Below, piece by piece: positions 1 to 5,383 of a stretch of 5,383 nucleotides of DNA. The notes under the pieces were generated by a model. That model searched no databases. It was not told the DNA's origin and worked only from the letters and a program-made list of their open reading frames with translations. The translations under genes were made by a program, and so were the position numbers. How positions within the stretch are numbered: the first letter of the stretch is position 1; every line of letters begins with the position of its first letter. Source of the stretch: JAGOTP01 sp964415465 (GTDB taxonomy: Bacteria; Patescibacteriota; Patescibacteriia; 2-12-FULL-60-25); NCBI GenBank assembly GCA_964415465.1, contig CAYQAL010000043.1, forward strand, positions 1-5,383. Reading direction: 5' to 3'.

Positions 1-1358
1 GCTTTGTCTACCCATCGTCGGAAATCTACGGTGGTTTTTCGGCTGTCTACGACTTTGGTCCCTATGGCGTAGAGCTCAAAAACAACATCGCCGAGGCTTG
101 GCGCCGCGCCATGATCCAGCAGCGTTCGGATATGGTGGGGTTGGACAGTGCGATCTTCATGCATCCCAAGACCTGGAAAGCCTCGGGCCATGTGGATAGC
201 TTCAACGATCCGCAAATTGATTGCCGTGACTGCAAGAATCGCATGCGCGCCGATCATTTGCTTGAGAAATACGACATCGATGCGGACAAGATGCCGGTGG
301 ATCAGATTAACGCCGTGCTTGATGAGTTGCGTGCAAAGGGTACGAAGGTGACGTGTGATAAATGTGGTAAGACCAACCTCACGCCAGCTCGTCAGTTCTC
401 GATGATGGTCAAATCCAATCTTGGCTCACCTACAGATGAGCTGTCGGAAGAGAATGTGGTCTACCTCCGTGCCGAAACTTGTCAGGGTATTTATTTGAAC
501 TACAAAAACGTCATCGACACGATCCATCCGAAGCTTCCATTTGGAATTGCTCAGGTTGGAAAAGCCTTCCGCAACGAAATCGTAGCGCGTCAGTTCGTTT
601 TCCGTACCCGCGAACTTGAGCAGATGGAGATGCAGTACTTCATCCATCCGGACATGACCGATCAGGTCTACGAAATGTGGCGTGATGTTCGTTGGAAGTG
701 GTTGTTGGAATACGGCATTAAAGAAGAAAATTTGAAGTGGTACAAGCACGTGAAACTCGCGCACTACGCGAAGAACGCATTCGACATTCTCTATAACTTC
801 ACCGCGTTCGGTGGGTTCAAGGAGCTGGAAGGTATCCATGCGCGAGGGGATTGGGACTTATCACAACATGCCAAGTTCTCGGGCGAACGTCTCGATTACT
901 TCAACGAAGCCACGAGCGAGCGTTTTGTGCCGCATATCATTGAAACGGCCATCGGTCTTGGGCGTGCCTTTATGGCCTTTATGCACGATGCATATACTGA
1001 AGAAGTGTTAGAAAACGGCGAAACACGCATCGTCTTGAAGTTTGACCCACGTTTGGCCCCGATTAAAGCAGCTGTTCTTCCTCTCCAGAAAAAAGATGGC
1101 CTTGCTGATCTCGCCTCTGACTTTACGATGCAGCTTCGCAAGACGGGTCTTATGATCGAATACGATGATTCTGGTTCGATCGGAAAACGCTATCGCCGAC
1201 AAGATGAAATCGGGACGCCTTGGTGCATCACGCTCGACTACCAAACCAAGGAAGACAAGACGGTCACGATTCGTCACCGCGATTCTATGAAACAGGAGCG
1301 TGTACCGATGGACGGCCTCGCGGCTTGGCTTGAAAAAGAAACACGTTGGGTTCGTTAA
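1..1358 (+). CDS. glyQS: Glycine--tRNA ligase, dimeric alpha2 type, 5' truncated by window edge
   Basis: Cytoplasmic class II aminoacyl-tRNA synthetase that charges tRNA-Gly with glycine using ATP. The reading frame is open from base 3 (FVYPSSEIYGG, the usual N-terminal motif), so the true start lies about 15-20 codons upstream; the ATG at 111 is internal. Counting from that ATG as residue 1, there are two CxxC pairs (Cys38/41 and Cys82/85) that match the zinc-binding insert. Motif 2 follows (FRNEIVARQFVFRTRELEQME, about 153-173), then motif 3 (ETAIGLGRAFMAF, about 278-290). The C-terminal anticodon-binding domain starts near 311 (FDPRLAPIKAAVLPL) and includes SGSIGKRYRRQDEIGTP. The total of about 465 residues is normal for the bacterial alpha2 enzyme; this is not the separate alpha/beta GlyQ/GlyS type. 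Motif 3 has ETA where EPS is usual, and the upstream motif is RAETCQG rather than RPETAQG. It stops with TAA, 12 bases before the peptidase gene, with no terminator between. Identity is essentially certain. Confidence 0.97.
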   Translation, partial: FVYPSSEIYGGFSAVYDFGPYGVELKNNIAEAWRRAMIQQRSDMVGLDSAIFMHPKTWKASGHVDSFNDPQIDCRDCKNRMRADHLLEKYDIDADKMPVDQINAVLDELRAKGTKVTCDKCGKTNLTPARQFSMMVKSNLGSPTDELSEENVVYLRAETCQGIYLNYKNVIDTIHPKLPFGIAQVGKAFRNEIVARQFVFRTRELEQMEMQYFIHPDMTDQVYEMWRDVRWKWLLEYGIKEENLKWYKHVKLAHYAKNAFDILYNFTAFGGFKELEGIHARGDWDLSQHAKFSGERLDYFNEATSERFVPHIIETAIGLGRAFMAFMHDAYTEEVLENGETRIVLKFDPRLAPIKAAVLPLQKKDGLADLASDFTMQLRKTGLMIEYDDSGSIGKRYRRQDEIGTPWCITLDYQTKEDKTVTIRHRDSMKQERVPMDGLAAWLEKETRWVR

Positions 1359-1370
1359 TCTCTCCAAATT

Positions 1371-2657
1371 ATGAAGCACAGCTTGCACCATCGCACTCTC
1401 TCGAATGGGATTCCGCTCTTTGTGATTCCACGCACCGATGTTCCATCCGCGACGATCATGGTTTCGGTGAATGTTGGTTCACGCTACGAGTCTGACGATA
1501 TCGCCGGAGCCTCACATTTCATTGAACACTTGATGTTCAAAGGAACGAAGCGTCGTCCGACGAGTGTTGATATTAGCCGCGAATTAGACCGCTTTGGTGC
1601 CGAGTACAATGCGTACACATCAAAAGATACGACCACGTACTACGTGAAGATCGACGCGGCGGAACTTCCACGCGCGATCGACTTGTTGAACGACATGCTC
1701 GCGCACTCGAAGTTCGAGCAGGAAGAATTGGATCGCGAGCGCAACGTGATCATTGAAGAGATCAACATGTATGACGATAACCCTGCTTCCAAGATGGAAG
1801 ACTTGTTGGAAGGGGTTACGTTTGCCGGGAGTACGCTTGGTCGCCCAATTGCTGGTCCGCGCGAAGTGATTCGTTCGGTGTCGCGTGAAGCGTTGATGGA
1901 ATACCATGCAGCGCATTACACCCCTTCACGCATGTCGATTGCCATCGCGGGCAACATTTCAAAAGAAGCCGAAGCGAAAATTGAGACGACGTTTGAGAAG
2001 TGGAAGAAGCCAAAGAAGGAAGTCACCCGCTCGTTCCAAGCGTTCACTCCACTCCCGATGAAAAAGAACGGCTGGATCGCGTTCCATTCCAAGAAAACCG
2101 AGCAGACACAGCTTGGTCTCTCGTTCCACGGACTGTCGGCGCGTTCAGCTGATCTTCCTGCGGTGAAGTTGCTCGCCCATATTCTGGGCGGTTCCATGTC
2201 TTCACGCTTGTTCGTTGAAGTCCGTGAGAAGCGGGGACTGTGCTACTTCGTTGGCGCTGGTCATGTCTCATTTGAAGATACGGGCGCCTTCACGATTACC
2301 TCCGGTCTCGATCCAAAACGGGTCGAAGAAGCGGTGCATGTTATCTGGCAAGAGCTACAAAAGGTCACCGAAGAAGGGGTCACAGCCTCTGAGCTTCGTC
2401 ATGCCAAGGATCATATCCGTGGCAAAATGATGCTCTACTTCGAAGATACCTCCAACCAAGCGAGTTGGTATCTGCGCCAGTGGCAGACCTTTGGGAAGCC
2501 ACGCGAGCCGGAAGCTGCTTTGGCGGACCTTGAAGCCGTGACCCAAGCTCAAGTCAAAGTCGCTGCTAAGTGCTTGTTTCAGCCAAATAATCTCTACGCC
2601 TCCCTCGTTGGGCCCTTTAAGGCCGCTCCCATTGCCCTTTTTGCCGGAATACGGTAA
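1371..2657 (+). CDS. M16 family zinc metallopeptidase (processing-peptidase-like)
   Basis: A 428-residue protein of the M16B group (mitochondrial processing peptidase beta / bacterial YmxG-like), which cleaves peptides inside a clamshell-shaped dimer. The inverted zinc motif HxxEH is visible as HFIEH (His49, Glu52 as catalytic base, His53). The third zinc ligand Glu130 lies exactly 76 residues further on in ERNVIIEEINMYDDNP, as in the processing-peptidase consensus. The C-terminal inactive-like domain has GGSMSSRLFVEVREKRGLCY (about 273-292), the segment carrying the Arg and Tyr that contact substrate. Length fits a complete single-chain subunit with all catalytic residues, so it is probably active. 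I see no signal peptide or membrane segment, so it should be cytoplasmic. The substrate is not readable from sequence. The ATG at 1371 is chosen because MKHSLHHRTLSNGIPLFVIP is the normal family N-terminus. It lacks a Shine-Dalgarno site and probably depends on transcription or coupling from the synthetase gene 12 bases upstream. Confidence 0.95.
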   Translation: MKHSLHHRTLSNGIPLFVIPRTDVPSATIMVSVNVGSRYESDDIAGASHFIEHLMFKGTKRRPTSVDISRELDRFGAEYNAYTSKDTTTYYVKIDAAELPRAIDLLNDMLAHSKFEQEELDRERNVIIEEINMYDDNPASKMEDLLEGVTFAGSTLGRPIAGPREVIRSVSREALMEYHAAHYTPSRMSIAIAGNISKEAEAKIETTFEKWKKPKKEVTRSFQAFTPLPMKKNGWIAFHSKKTEQTQLGLSFHGLSARSADLPAVKLLAHILGGSMSSRLFVEVREKRGLCYFVGAGHVSFEDTGAFTITSGLDPKRVEEAVHVIWQELQKVTEEGVTASELRHAKDHIRGKMMLYFEDTSNQASWYLRQWQTFGKPREPEAALADLEAVTQAQVKVAAKCLFQPNNLYASLVGPFKAAPIALFAGIR

Positions 2658-2670
2658 GCATGGGTGGTCT

Positions 2671-3429
2671 ATGCGAAAATGGATCATCGCAAACTGGAAA
2701 ATGAACTATGGCCCGATGAAGGCCGGGGCCTGGGTTCGGGCCTTCCGTCGGGAACGATTACCGAAAGATCTAGATATTGGCGTCGCTGTGCCAGCGGTGT
2801 CGTTGCCAGCGGCTCGGGCCTCGCTTGGCCGAGCTGGTGTCCCAACGCTTGGTGCGCAAAACGTCTTTTGGGCCGATGAGGGAGCATTTACCGGCGAAAC
2901 CTCGCCAAGCATGCTGAAAGAGTTTGCTCTGTCCTTCTGCTTGGTTGGACACAGCGAACGTCGTACGCATCTTGGAGAAACAGATGAGATGGTCGCCAAA
3001 AAGGCCGAAGCTCTCCGTAAAAAGGGGATTCAGCCGGTGATTTGTATTGGTGAAACGGACGCGCAAAAGAAAAAGGGAGAAACATTGAAAGTTGTCCGTA
3101 AGCAAGTTACGGATGCGCTGAAAGAATGGGACATGAAGGATGAAGACATTCTTCCCGCCTTTGCGTACGAGCCAATTTGGGCCATTGGAACGGGCAAGGC
3201 TTGCACCGCGCAGGAAGCTCGAGTTGTCCACGAAGCACTCCGCACAACGCTCACAAAACTCTTTGGTGATCGTGCAAAAGACATTCACATTTTGTATGGA
3301 GGTTCCGTAGATATGCGGAACGTGGCAGAATACCTCTCAACCACCGAGATCGACGGAGTACTGGTTGGATCGGCCTCTCTCGACCCGCGCGCCTTTGGCT
3401 TGCTGTGTCGCTCGGCGGTTCCAGCTTAA
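2671..3429 (+). CDS. tpiA: Triosephosphate isomerase
   Basis: Glycolytic and gluconeogenic enzyme that interconverts dihydroxyacetone phosphate and glyceraldehyde 3-phosphate; a cytosolic TIM barrel. The 252-residue length is standard. All catalytic residues are present: Lys10 in ANWKMN, His94 in LVGHSERR and Glu167 in YEPIWAIGTG, where WAIGTG is the flexible loop 6. Phosphate-binding GGSV (210-213) and VLVGSASL (230-237) complete the site, and AQNVFW and GAFTGETSPSML are further family signatures. An in-frame ATG at 2608 would add 21 residues (MGPLRPLPLPFLPEYGKHGWS), overlap the peptidase gene and place unrelated sequence before the first barrel strand. The ATG at 2671, giving MRKWIIANWKMN, is therefore preferred. 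The GGGTGG at 2662-2667 lies only 3 bases before the ATG, too close for a normal ribosome site. It follows the peptidase gene by 13 bases and precedes the TPR gene by 2 bases. In this set it is the only clear central-metabolism gene. Confidence 0.98.
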   Translation: MRKWIIANWKMNYGPMKAGAWVRAFRRERLPKDLDIGVAVPAVSLPAARASLGRAGVPTLGAQNVFWADEGAFTGETSPSMLKEFALSFCLVGHSERRTHLGETDEMVAKKAEALRKKGIQPVICIGETDAQKKKGETLKVVRKQVTDALKEWDMKDEDILPAFAYEPIWAIGTGKACTAQEARVVHEALRTTLTKLFGDRAKDIHILYGGSVDMRNVAEYLSTTEIDGVLVGSASLDPRAFGLLCRSAVPA

Positions 3430-3431
3430 GC

Positions 3432-4337
3432 ATGTTGCTCTCCATTTTACCGTTTTTAGGTGCCGTCATTTGTCTTGGCGTGGCTTTTTCGATCGTCAGA
3501 AAACACTGGTCCGAGATTCGATTACTTGATCCAGATTCTGTCAAAGAAGAACGTCAGCGTCGCAAGCGCATGGAGATGATTCATCGCCGGTTTGATCGTA
3601 TTCGTACGGAACAATTGCTTCCGTTTCGTCGGTTGGGTCGTGCGATTACCCTGGGAGCGAGCGCCTTCCAGAAGCGTTTGCAGGAGCGTGTGCATGCCTT
3701 TGAAGCTACGTATCGCTCGGTAAAAAACCCATTTGCGGCGATTGCTCCCACCACTCGTGAGCGCATCAAGACACTCTTATCCGAAGGGCGTTCACTAGCA
3801 CGTGATCTAAAGTTCGCTGATGCCGAGCGTCGCTATCTTGAGATTTTGTCTTTGGATACACGGCATGTCGATGCTTACAAAGGATTGGGGACGATTTACT
3901 TGAAGCAAAAGCTCTATCCGCAGGCTCGCGAGACGTTCGAATTTTTATTGAAGCTCAAGAAGACGGATGATGCCGTTTATGCGGGATTAGCAGAGATCGC
4001 AGAGGCGGAAGGGGATTTGATAAGAGCTGAATCACATCGCGAAAAAGCGGTGGAGTTGGGTGCGCGTCAGCCGCAGCGTGCGGCTGAATTGGCTGAGTTT
4101 TTGCTTCGCCAGAATCGCTCAGCGGAGGCATTAGTTCATGCCGAAAAGGCAGTGGCTCGTGAGCCAGGAAGTTCACGCTATATTGAGCTGGCGCTTGAGG
4201 CGGCGTTAGCGGCTAAGGATCTAACGCGTGCTCGCCACTGGTATGATCGCTATCGCTTAACGGCGGAAGACCAGCAACGATTCCAGGTTTTGCGTGAAAA
4301 AGTAGAAAAGCTCGAATTACAAGAGAAAAAGGGCTAG
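3432..4337 (+). CDS. Membrane-anchored tetratricopeptide-repeat protein
   Basis: A 301-residue protein of unknown specific role. Residues 2-22 (LLSILPFLGAVICLGVAFSIV) form one hydrophobic helix followed by basic residues, which suggests an N-terminal membrane anchor with the bulk of the protein on the cytoplasmic side. Residues about 36-95 are highly charged and Arg/Lys-rich, probably helical. From about 112 to 279 there are roughly five degenerate TPR helix pairs, clearest at FADAERRYLEILSLD, HVDAYKGLGTIYLKQKLYPQ and AEALVHAEKAVAREPGS. TPR arrays bind protein partners, so a scaffold or assembly role is inferred. The layout recalls LapB/YciM (anchor plus TPRs), but there is no C-terminal rubredoxin-like CxxC pair, so that name is not justified. 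The ATG at 3432, 2 bases after the tpiA stop, is preferred. A GTG at 3405 would overlap tpiA and add nine residues before the anchor. No Shine-Dalgarno site is seen, so translation is probably coupled to tpiA. Confidence 0.85.
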   Translation: MLLSILPFLGAVICLGVAFSIVRKHWSEIRLLDPDSVKEERQRRKRMEMIHRRFDRIRTEQLLPFRRLGRAITLGASAFQKRLQERVHAFEATYRSVKNPFAAIAPTTRERIKTLLSEGRSLARDLKFADAERRYLEILSLDTRHVDAYKGLGTIYLKQKLYPQARETFEFLLKLKKTDDAVYAGLAEIAEAEGDLIRAESHREKAVELGARQPQRAAELAEFLLRQNRSAEALVHAEKAVAREPGSSRYIELALEAALAAKDLTRARHWYDRYRLTAEDQQRFQVLREKVEKLELQEKKG

Positions 4338-4347
4338 GTCGCTCCCC

Positions 4348-4376
4348 TTGACGCTCCGTGCCAAAAAAGGAACAAT
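4348..4376 (+). promoter_or_regulatory. Sigma70-type promoter for tRNA-Thr
   Basis: TTGACG (4348-4353) matches the -35 consensus TTGACA at five of six positions. It is followed at exactly 17 bases by AACAAT (4371-4376), which matches TATAAT at four of six. Transcription would start near 4383, leaving a leader of about 28 bases before the mature tRNA at 4411. The -35 box begins 10 bases after the stop codon of the TPR gene, and no terminator separates them, so the tRNA could also receive read-through from upstream. Prediction from sequence only. Confidence 0.65.
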
Positions 4377-4410
4377 GCAGCGGCAACAGTGGGGTCGCCG
4401 TAGTATCTTC

Positions 4411-4486
4411 GCCGTTGTAGCTCAGTTGGTAGAGCACGTCCATGGTAAGGACGAGGTCACCAGTTCAATCCTGGTCAACGGCTCCA
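4411..4486 (+). tRNA. tRNA-Thr (anticodon GGU), CCA encoded
   Basis: A complete 76-base cloverleaf. The acceptor strands 4411-4417 and 4476-4482 pair perfectly over 7 bp. The D stem is GCTC/GAGC (4420-4423 with 4432-4435) around AGTTGGTA. The anticodon stem is CGTCC/GGACG (4437-4441 with 4449-4453), with loop ATGGTAA and anticodon GGT at 4444-4446, which reads ACC and ACU threonine codons. The variable loop is AGGTC, and the T stem is ACCAG/CTGGT with loop TTCAATC. G1-C72, C2-G71 and G35-U36 agree with known threonine identity elements. The discriminator base is T (U73) rather than the A73 of E. coli tRNA-Thr; U73 is known in threonine tRNAs of other lineages. CCA is encoded at 4484-4486. Confidence 0.98.
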
Positions 4487-4488
4487 GA

Positions 4489-4517
4489 AAAATACCCCGC
4501 TTGAAGCGGGGTATTTT
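4489..4517 (+). terminator. Strong intrinsic terminator after tRNA-Thr
   Basis: A perfect 12-bp inverted repeat: 4489-4500 pairs with 4506-4517, with a GC core (ACCCCGC/GCGGGGT) flanked by A/T pairs and a 5-base loop TTGAA (one more T-A pair can close it to TGA). The right arm ends in a TATTTT run at 4512-4517, and the left arm starts with AAAAA at 4488-4492. It can therefore act on both strands and would be, if anything, stronger in the reverse direction. It begins 2 bases after the tRNA's CCA and would end transcripts from the tRNA promoter and from the upstream gene string. Confidence 0.92.
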
Positions 4518-4529
4518 GTAAGATACTAT
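4501..4529 (+). promoter_or_regulatory. Candidate promoter of the methyltransferase gene, nested in the terminator
   Basis: TTGAAG (4501-4506) matches the -35 consensus at four of six positions, including the important TTGA. At 17 bases spacing lies TACTAT (4524-4529), which matches TATAAT at four of six, including the key first A and final T. The -35 box is the loop and first right-arm base of the terminator hairpin. The start of transcription expected 6-7 bases after the -10 box falls at about 4535-4537, on the ATG at 4536, so the message would be leaderless or nearly so. It is the only plausible promoter in the 49 bases between the tRNA and the gene. Confidence 0.5.
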
Positions 4530-4535
4530 TTGCCC

Positions 4536-5228
4536 ATGACACAGGCTTTTTATACAGAAGATGCCGAAGCGTTTGCTCGCGAGGCGATGAAAAAGCTTGG
4601 AATCGGAAAACAGTCGGTCGTGTTGAACCTGGCATGTGAAGAGAAGCGTGTGCCAGATGCACTCAAAGGAATTGTGCGTTCGGAGAACGTCTACGGGGTA
4701 GATATTGATGAGGATGTAATCGCCAAAGATCCAAAGATCGTGTTTGCGAATGTTGATACGGATTCACTGCCATTTAAAAAAGGGATGTTTGACGTTGTGG
4801 TTTCAGTTTGGGGGATGGAGCACTTTCAGACGCCAAACATTTTTCACGAAGTCGAGCGTGTCTTGAAGCCAGGTGGACGGTTCATTTTTCTAACACCAAA
4901 CCTGGTGAACCCGATTTTCTTTGGGGCGAAGTTGTTAGGCGTATCGTTTGCTGATTTTTACTACCAGCGCATCTTGAAGCTGCCATACCATCCTCATGCG
5001 ACCTACTACCGGTTCAATCGAGCCGGAAGTGTGAAGTCGGTTGTGAAGTCTACGAACGGGTTGCATATAGAAGAGTTGTCGTTCTTGGGTCCGGCTCAGG
5101 CGCTCTGGTACGCACGTTTCAGTAAGTTTGTTCAGAACATGATGCGGGTCGTGGATCGTGTGTGTACAGTACCGATCCTACGTCACTTCAAGCCTTATTT
5201 GTTTGTGAGTATCCAGAAGCGCGCCTGA
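4536..5228 (+). CDS. Class I SAM-dependent methyltransferase-fold protein (Methyltransf_11-like) with altered SAM loop
   Basis: A 230-residue cytosolic protein of unknown substrate. The Rossmann-like core is recognisable: strand 1 VVLNLAC (28-34), strand 2 NVYGVDIDED (51-60) with an acidic residue where SAM ribose binds, and DTDSLPF (74-80). Strand 4 follows as MFDVVVSVWGMEHF (84-97), then VERVLKPGGRFIFLTPN (106-122), the typical Methyltransf_11 ending. The tail, with HATYYRFNRAGS (154-165) and terminal YLFVSIQKR, resembles methyltransferases found near surface-glycan genes, but no such neighbours are visible here. Motif I is odd: where DxGxGxG is expected it reads NLACEEK (31-37), with every glycine replaced. 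It may be a divergent enzyme or a non-catalytic relative. The ATG at 4536 is chosen over an in-frame TTG at 4530 because the predicted transcript starts at about 4536. No Shine-Dalgarno site is present. It ends with TGA, 53 bases before tRNA-Tyr. Confidence 0.85.
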   Translation: MTQAFYTEDAEAFAREAMKKLGIGKQSVVLNLACEEKRVPDALKGIVRSENVYGVDIDEDVIAKDPKIVFANVDTDSLPFKKGMFDVVVSVWGMEHFQTPNIFHEVERVLKPGGRFIFLTPNLVNPIFFGAKLLGVSFADFYYQRILKLPYHPHATYYRFNRAGSVKSVVKSTNGLHIEELSFLGPAQALWYARFSKFVQNMMRVVDRVCTVPILRHFKPYLFVSIQKRA

Positions 5229-5230
5229 GA

Positions 5231-5259
5231 TTGACGAGTGGAAAGCGATCGCGTACTCT
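5231..5259 (+). promoter_or_regulatory. Sigma70-type promoter for tRNA-Tyr
   Basis: TTGACG (5231-5236), five of six to the -35 consensus, starts 2 bases after the methyltransferase stop codon. At 17 bases spacing lies TACTCT (5254-5259), only three of six to TATAAT but keeping the most conserved T, A and final T. The predicted start is near 5266, about 16 bases before the mature tRNA. The same TTGACG box and the same 17-base spacing occur before tRNA-Thr, which supports the call. There is no terminator between the methyltransferase gene and this promoter. Confidence 0.55.
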
Positions 5260-5281
5260 TTTGCCACATTCCCATGTCCAT

Positions 5282-5366
5282 GGGTGGTTACCGAAGCGGT
5301 CAAACGGGGCAGACTGTAAATCTGCTGGCCCAGCCTTCCTAGGTTCGAATCCTAGACCACCCACCA
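5282..5366 (+). tRNA. tRNA-Tyr (anticodon GUA), long variable arm, CCA encoded
   Basis: A complete 85-base class II tRNA. The acceptor stem is GGGTGGT (5282-5288) with ACCACCC (5356-5362). The D stem is CCG/CGG (5291-5293 with 5305-5307) around a loop containing GCGGT. The anticodon stem is GCAGA/TCTGC (5309-5313 with 5321-5325), with loop CTGTAAA and anticodon GTA at 5316-5318, reading UAC/UAU. The variable arm is 13 bases (5326-5338) with a 3-bp stem GGC/GCC. The T stem is CTAGG/CCTAG with loop TTCGAAT. The discriminator is A73 (5363) and CCA is encoded at 5364-5366. The long variable arm with G1-C72 is the bacterial tyrosine type. Confidence 0.98.
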
Positions 5367-5383
5367 AAAACACCTCGCGTAAG

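Noticed and set aside
2608..2670. Upstream in-frame ATG that would lengthen triosephosphate isomerase by 21 residues
   Set aside because: It overlaps the end of the M16 gene, and the extra residues are unlike the family, which normally begins just before the ANWKMN motif.
2660..2704. Tiny 14-codon reading frame ATGGGTGGTCTATGC... between the M16 and tpiA genes
   Set aside because: It is out of frame with tpiA, has no ribosome site and no recognisable peptide; it is best explained as chance.
2770..3288. A 172-residue reading frame on the minus strand
   Set aside because: It lies entirely opposite tpiA, whose catalytic motifs are intact. The translated sequence has no recognisable domain and no promoter or ribosome site.
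3405..3431. GTG start for the TPR protein inside the end of tpiA
   Set aside because: The ATG at 3432 directly after the tpiA stop places the membrane helix at the very N-terminus. The GTG has no ribosome site and adds only a short Ser/Gly stretch. It cannot be fully excluded.
4401..4406. TAGTAT as an alternative -10 box for tRNA-Thr
   Set aside because: Transcription would start inside the mature tRNA, and there is no -35 box at proper spacing.
5245..5252. GCGATCGC palindrome (same as the cyanobacterial HIP1 octamer)
   Set aside because: It occurs only once in 5.4 kb, in the spacer of the tRNA-Tyr promoter; a genome with HIP1 would show more copies. Treated as chance.
5188..5373. A 61-residue minus-strand reading frame containing GLGFEPRKAGPADLQSAP
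   Set aside because: This is the well-known spurious translation of the reverse strand of a tRNA gene (here tRNA-Tyr), often mis-annotated as protein.
1..5383. Possible recoded stop codons (UGA read as Gly or Trp, as in some CPR or mollicute groups)
   Set aside because: Conserved tryptophans and glycines use TGG and GGN, and no in-frame TGA interrupts any gene; TGA ends the methyltransferase gene.
1..5383. Mobile elements, CRISPR arrays, toxin-antitoxin or defence genes, attachment sites at the two tRNAs
   Set aside because: I saw no repeats, transposase or integrase fragments, or direct repeats of the tRNA 3' ends in the window; almost all bases are accounted for by the listed genes and sites.

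Overview
The window looks like ordinary chromosome from a compact bacterial genome. It holds five protein genes and two tRNA genes, all on the + strand, with very short gaps and no mobile elements, CRISPR arrays, long repeats or phage genes. The second tRNA reads as tRNA-Tyr with a long variable arm, a G1-C72 pair and A73. That is the bacterial form, since archaeal and eukaryotic tRNA-Tyr have a short variable arm and C1-G72. Base composition is close to balanced by eye. The standard code fits: tryptophans fall on TGG, and TGA ends the methyltransferase gene. The dimeric (alpha2) glycyl-tRNA synthetase, tight packing and near absence of Shine-Dalgarno sequences suit a streamlined lineage such as Patescibacteria/CPR. 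That placement is a guess; no marker gene here settles it.

Positions 1-4337 read as one tight gene string. It contains the 3' ~95% of glycyl-tRNA synthetase (running in from the left), an M16 zinc peptidase, triosephosphate isomerase, and a membrane-anchored TPR protein. The gaps are 12, 13 and 2 bases, and I see no terminator between the genes, so co-transcription is likely. The functions (translation, proteolysis, glycolysis, scaffold) are not one pathway, so this looks like genome compaction rather than a dedicated system.

Positions 4338-4535 form a regulatory stretch. It has a good sigma70-like promoter, tRNA-Thr(GGU) with encoded CCA, and a strong intrinsic terminator. A second promoter-like pair has its -35 box in the terminator loop and its -10 box ending 6 bases before the next ATG.

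Positions 4536-5228 encode a class I SAM-methyltransferase-fold protein whose glycine-rich SAM loop is strongly altered. It is followed almost at once by a promoter and tRNA-Tyr(GUA) at 5282-5366. The last 17 bases hold nothing I can name.

I did not find a new multi-gene system. The items most worth a second look are the promoter nested in the terminator with a probable leaderless start, the altered SAM loop of the methyltransferase, the substitutions in glycine-pocket motifs of the synthetase, and the shared lack of Shine-Dalgarno sites.
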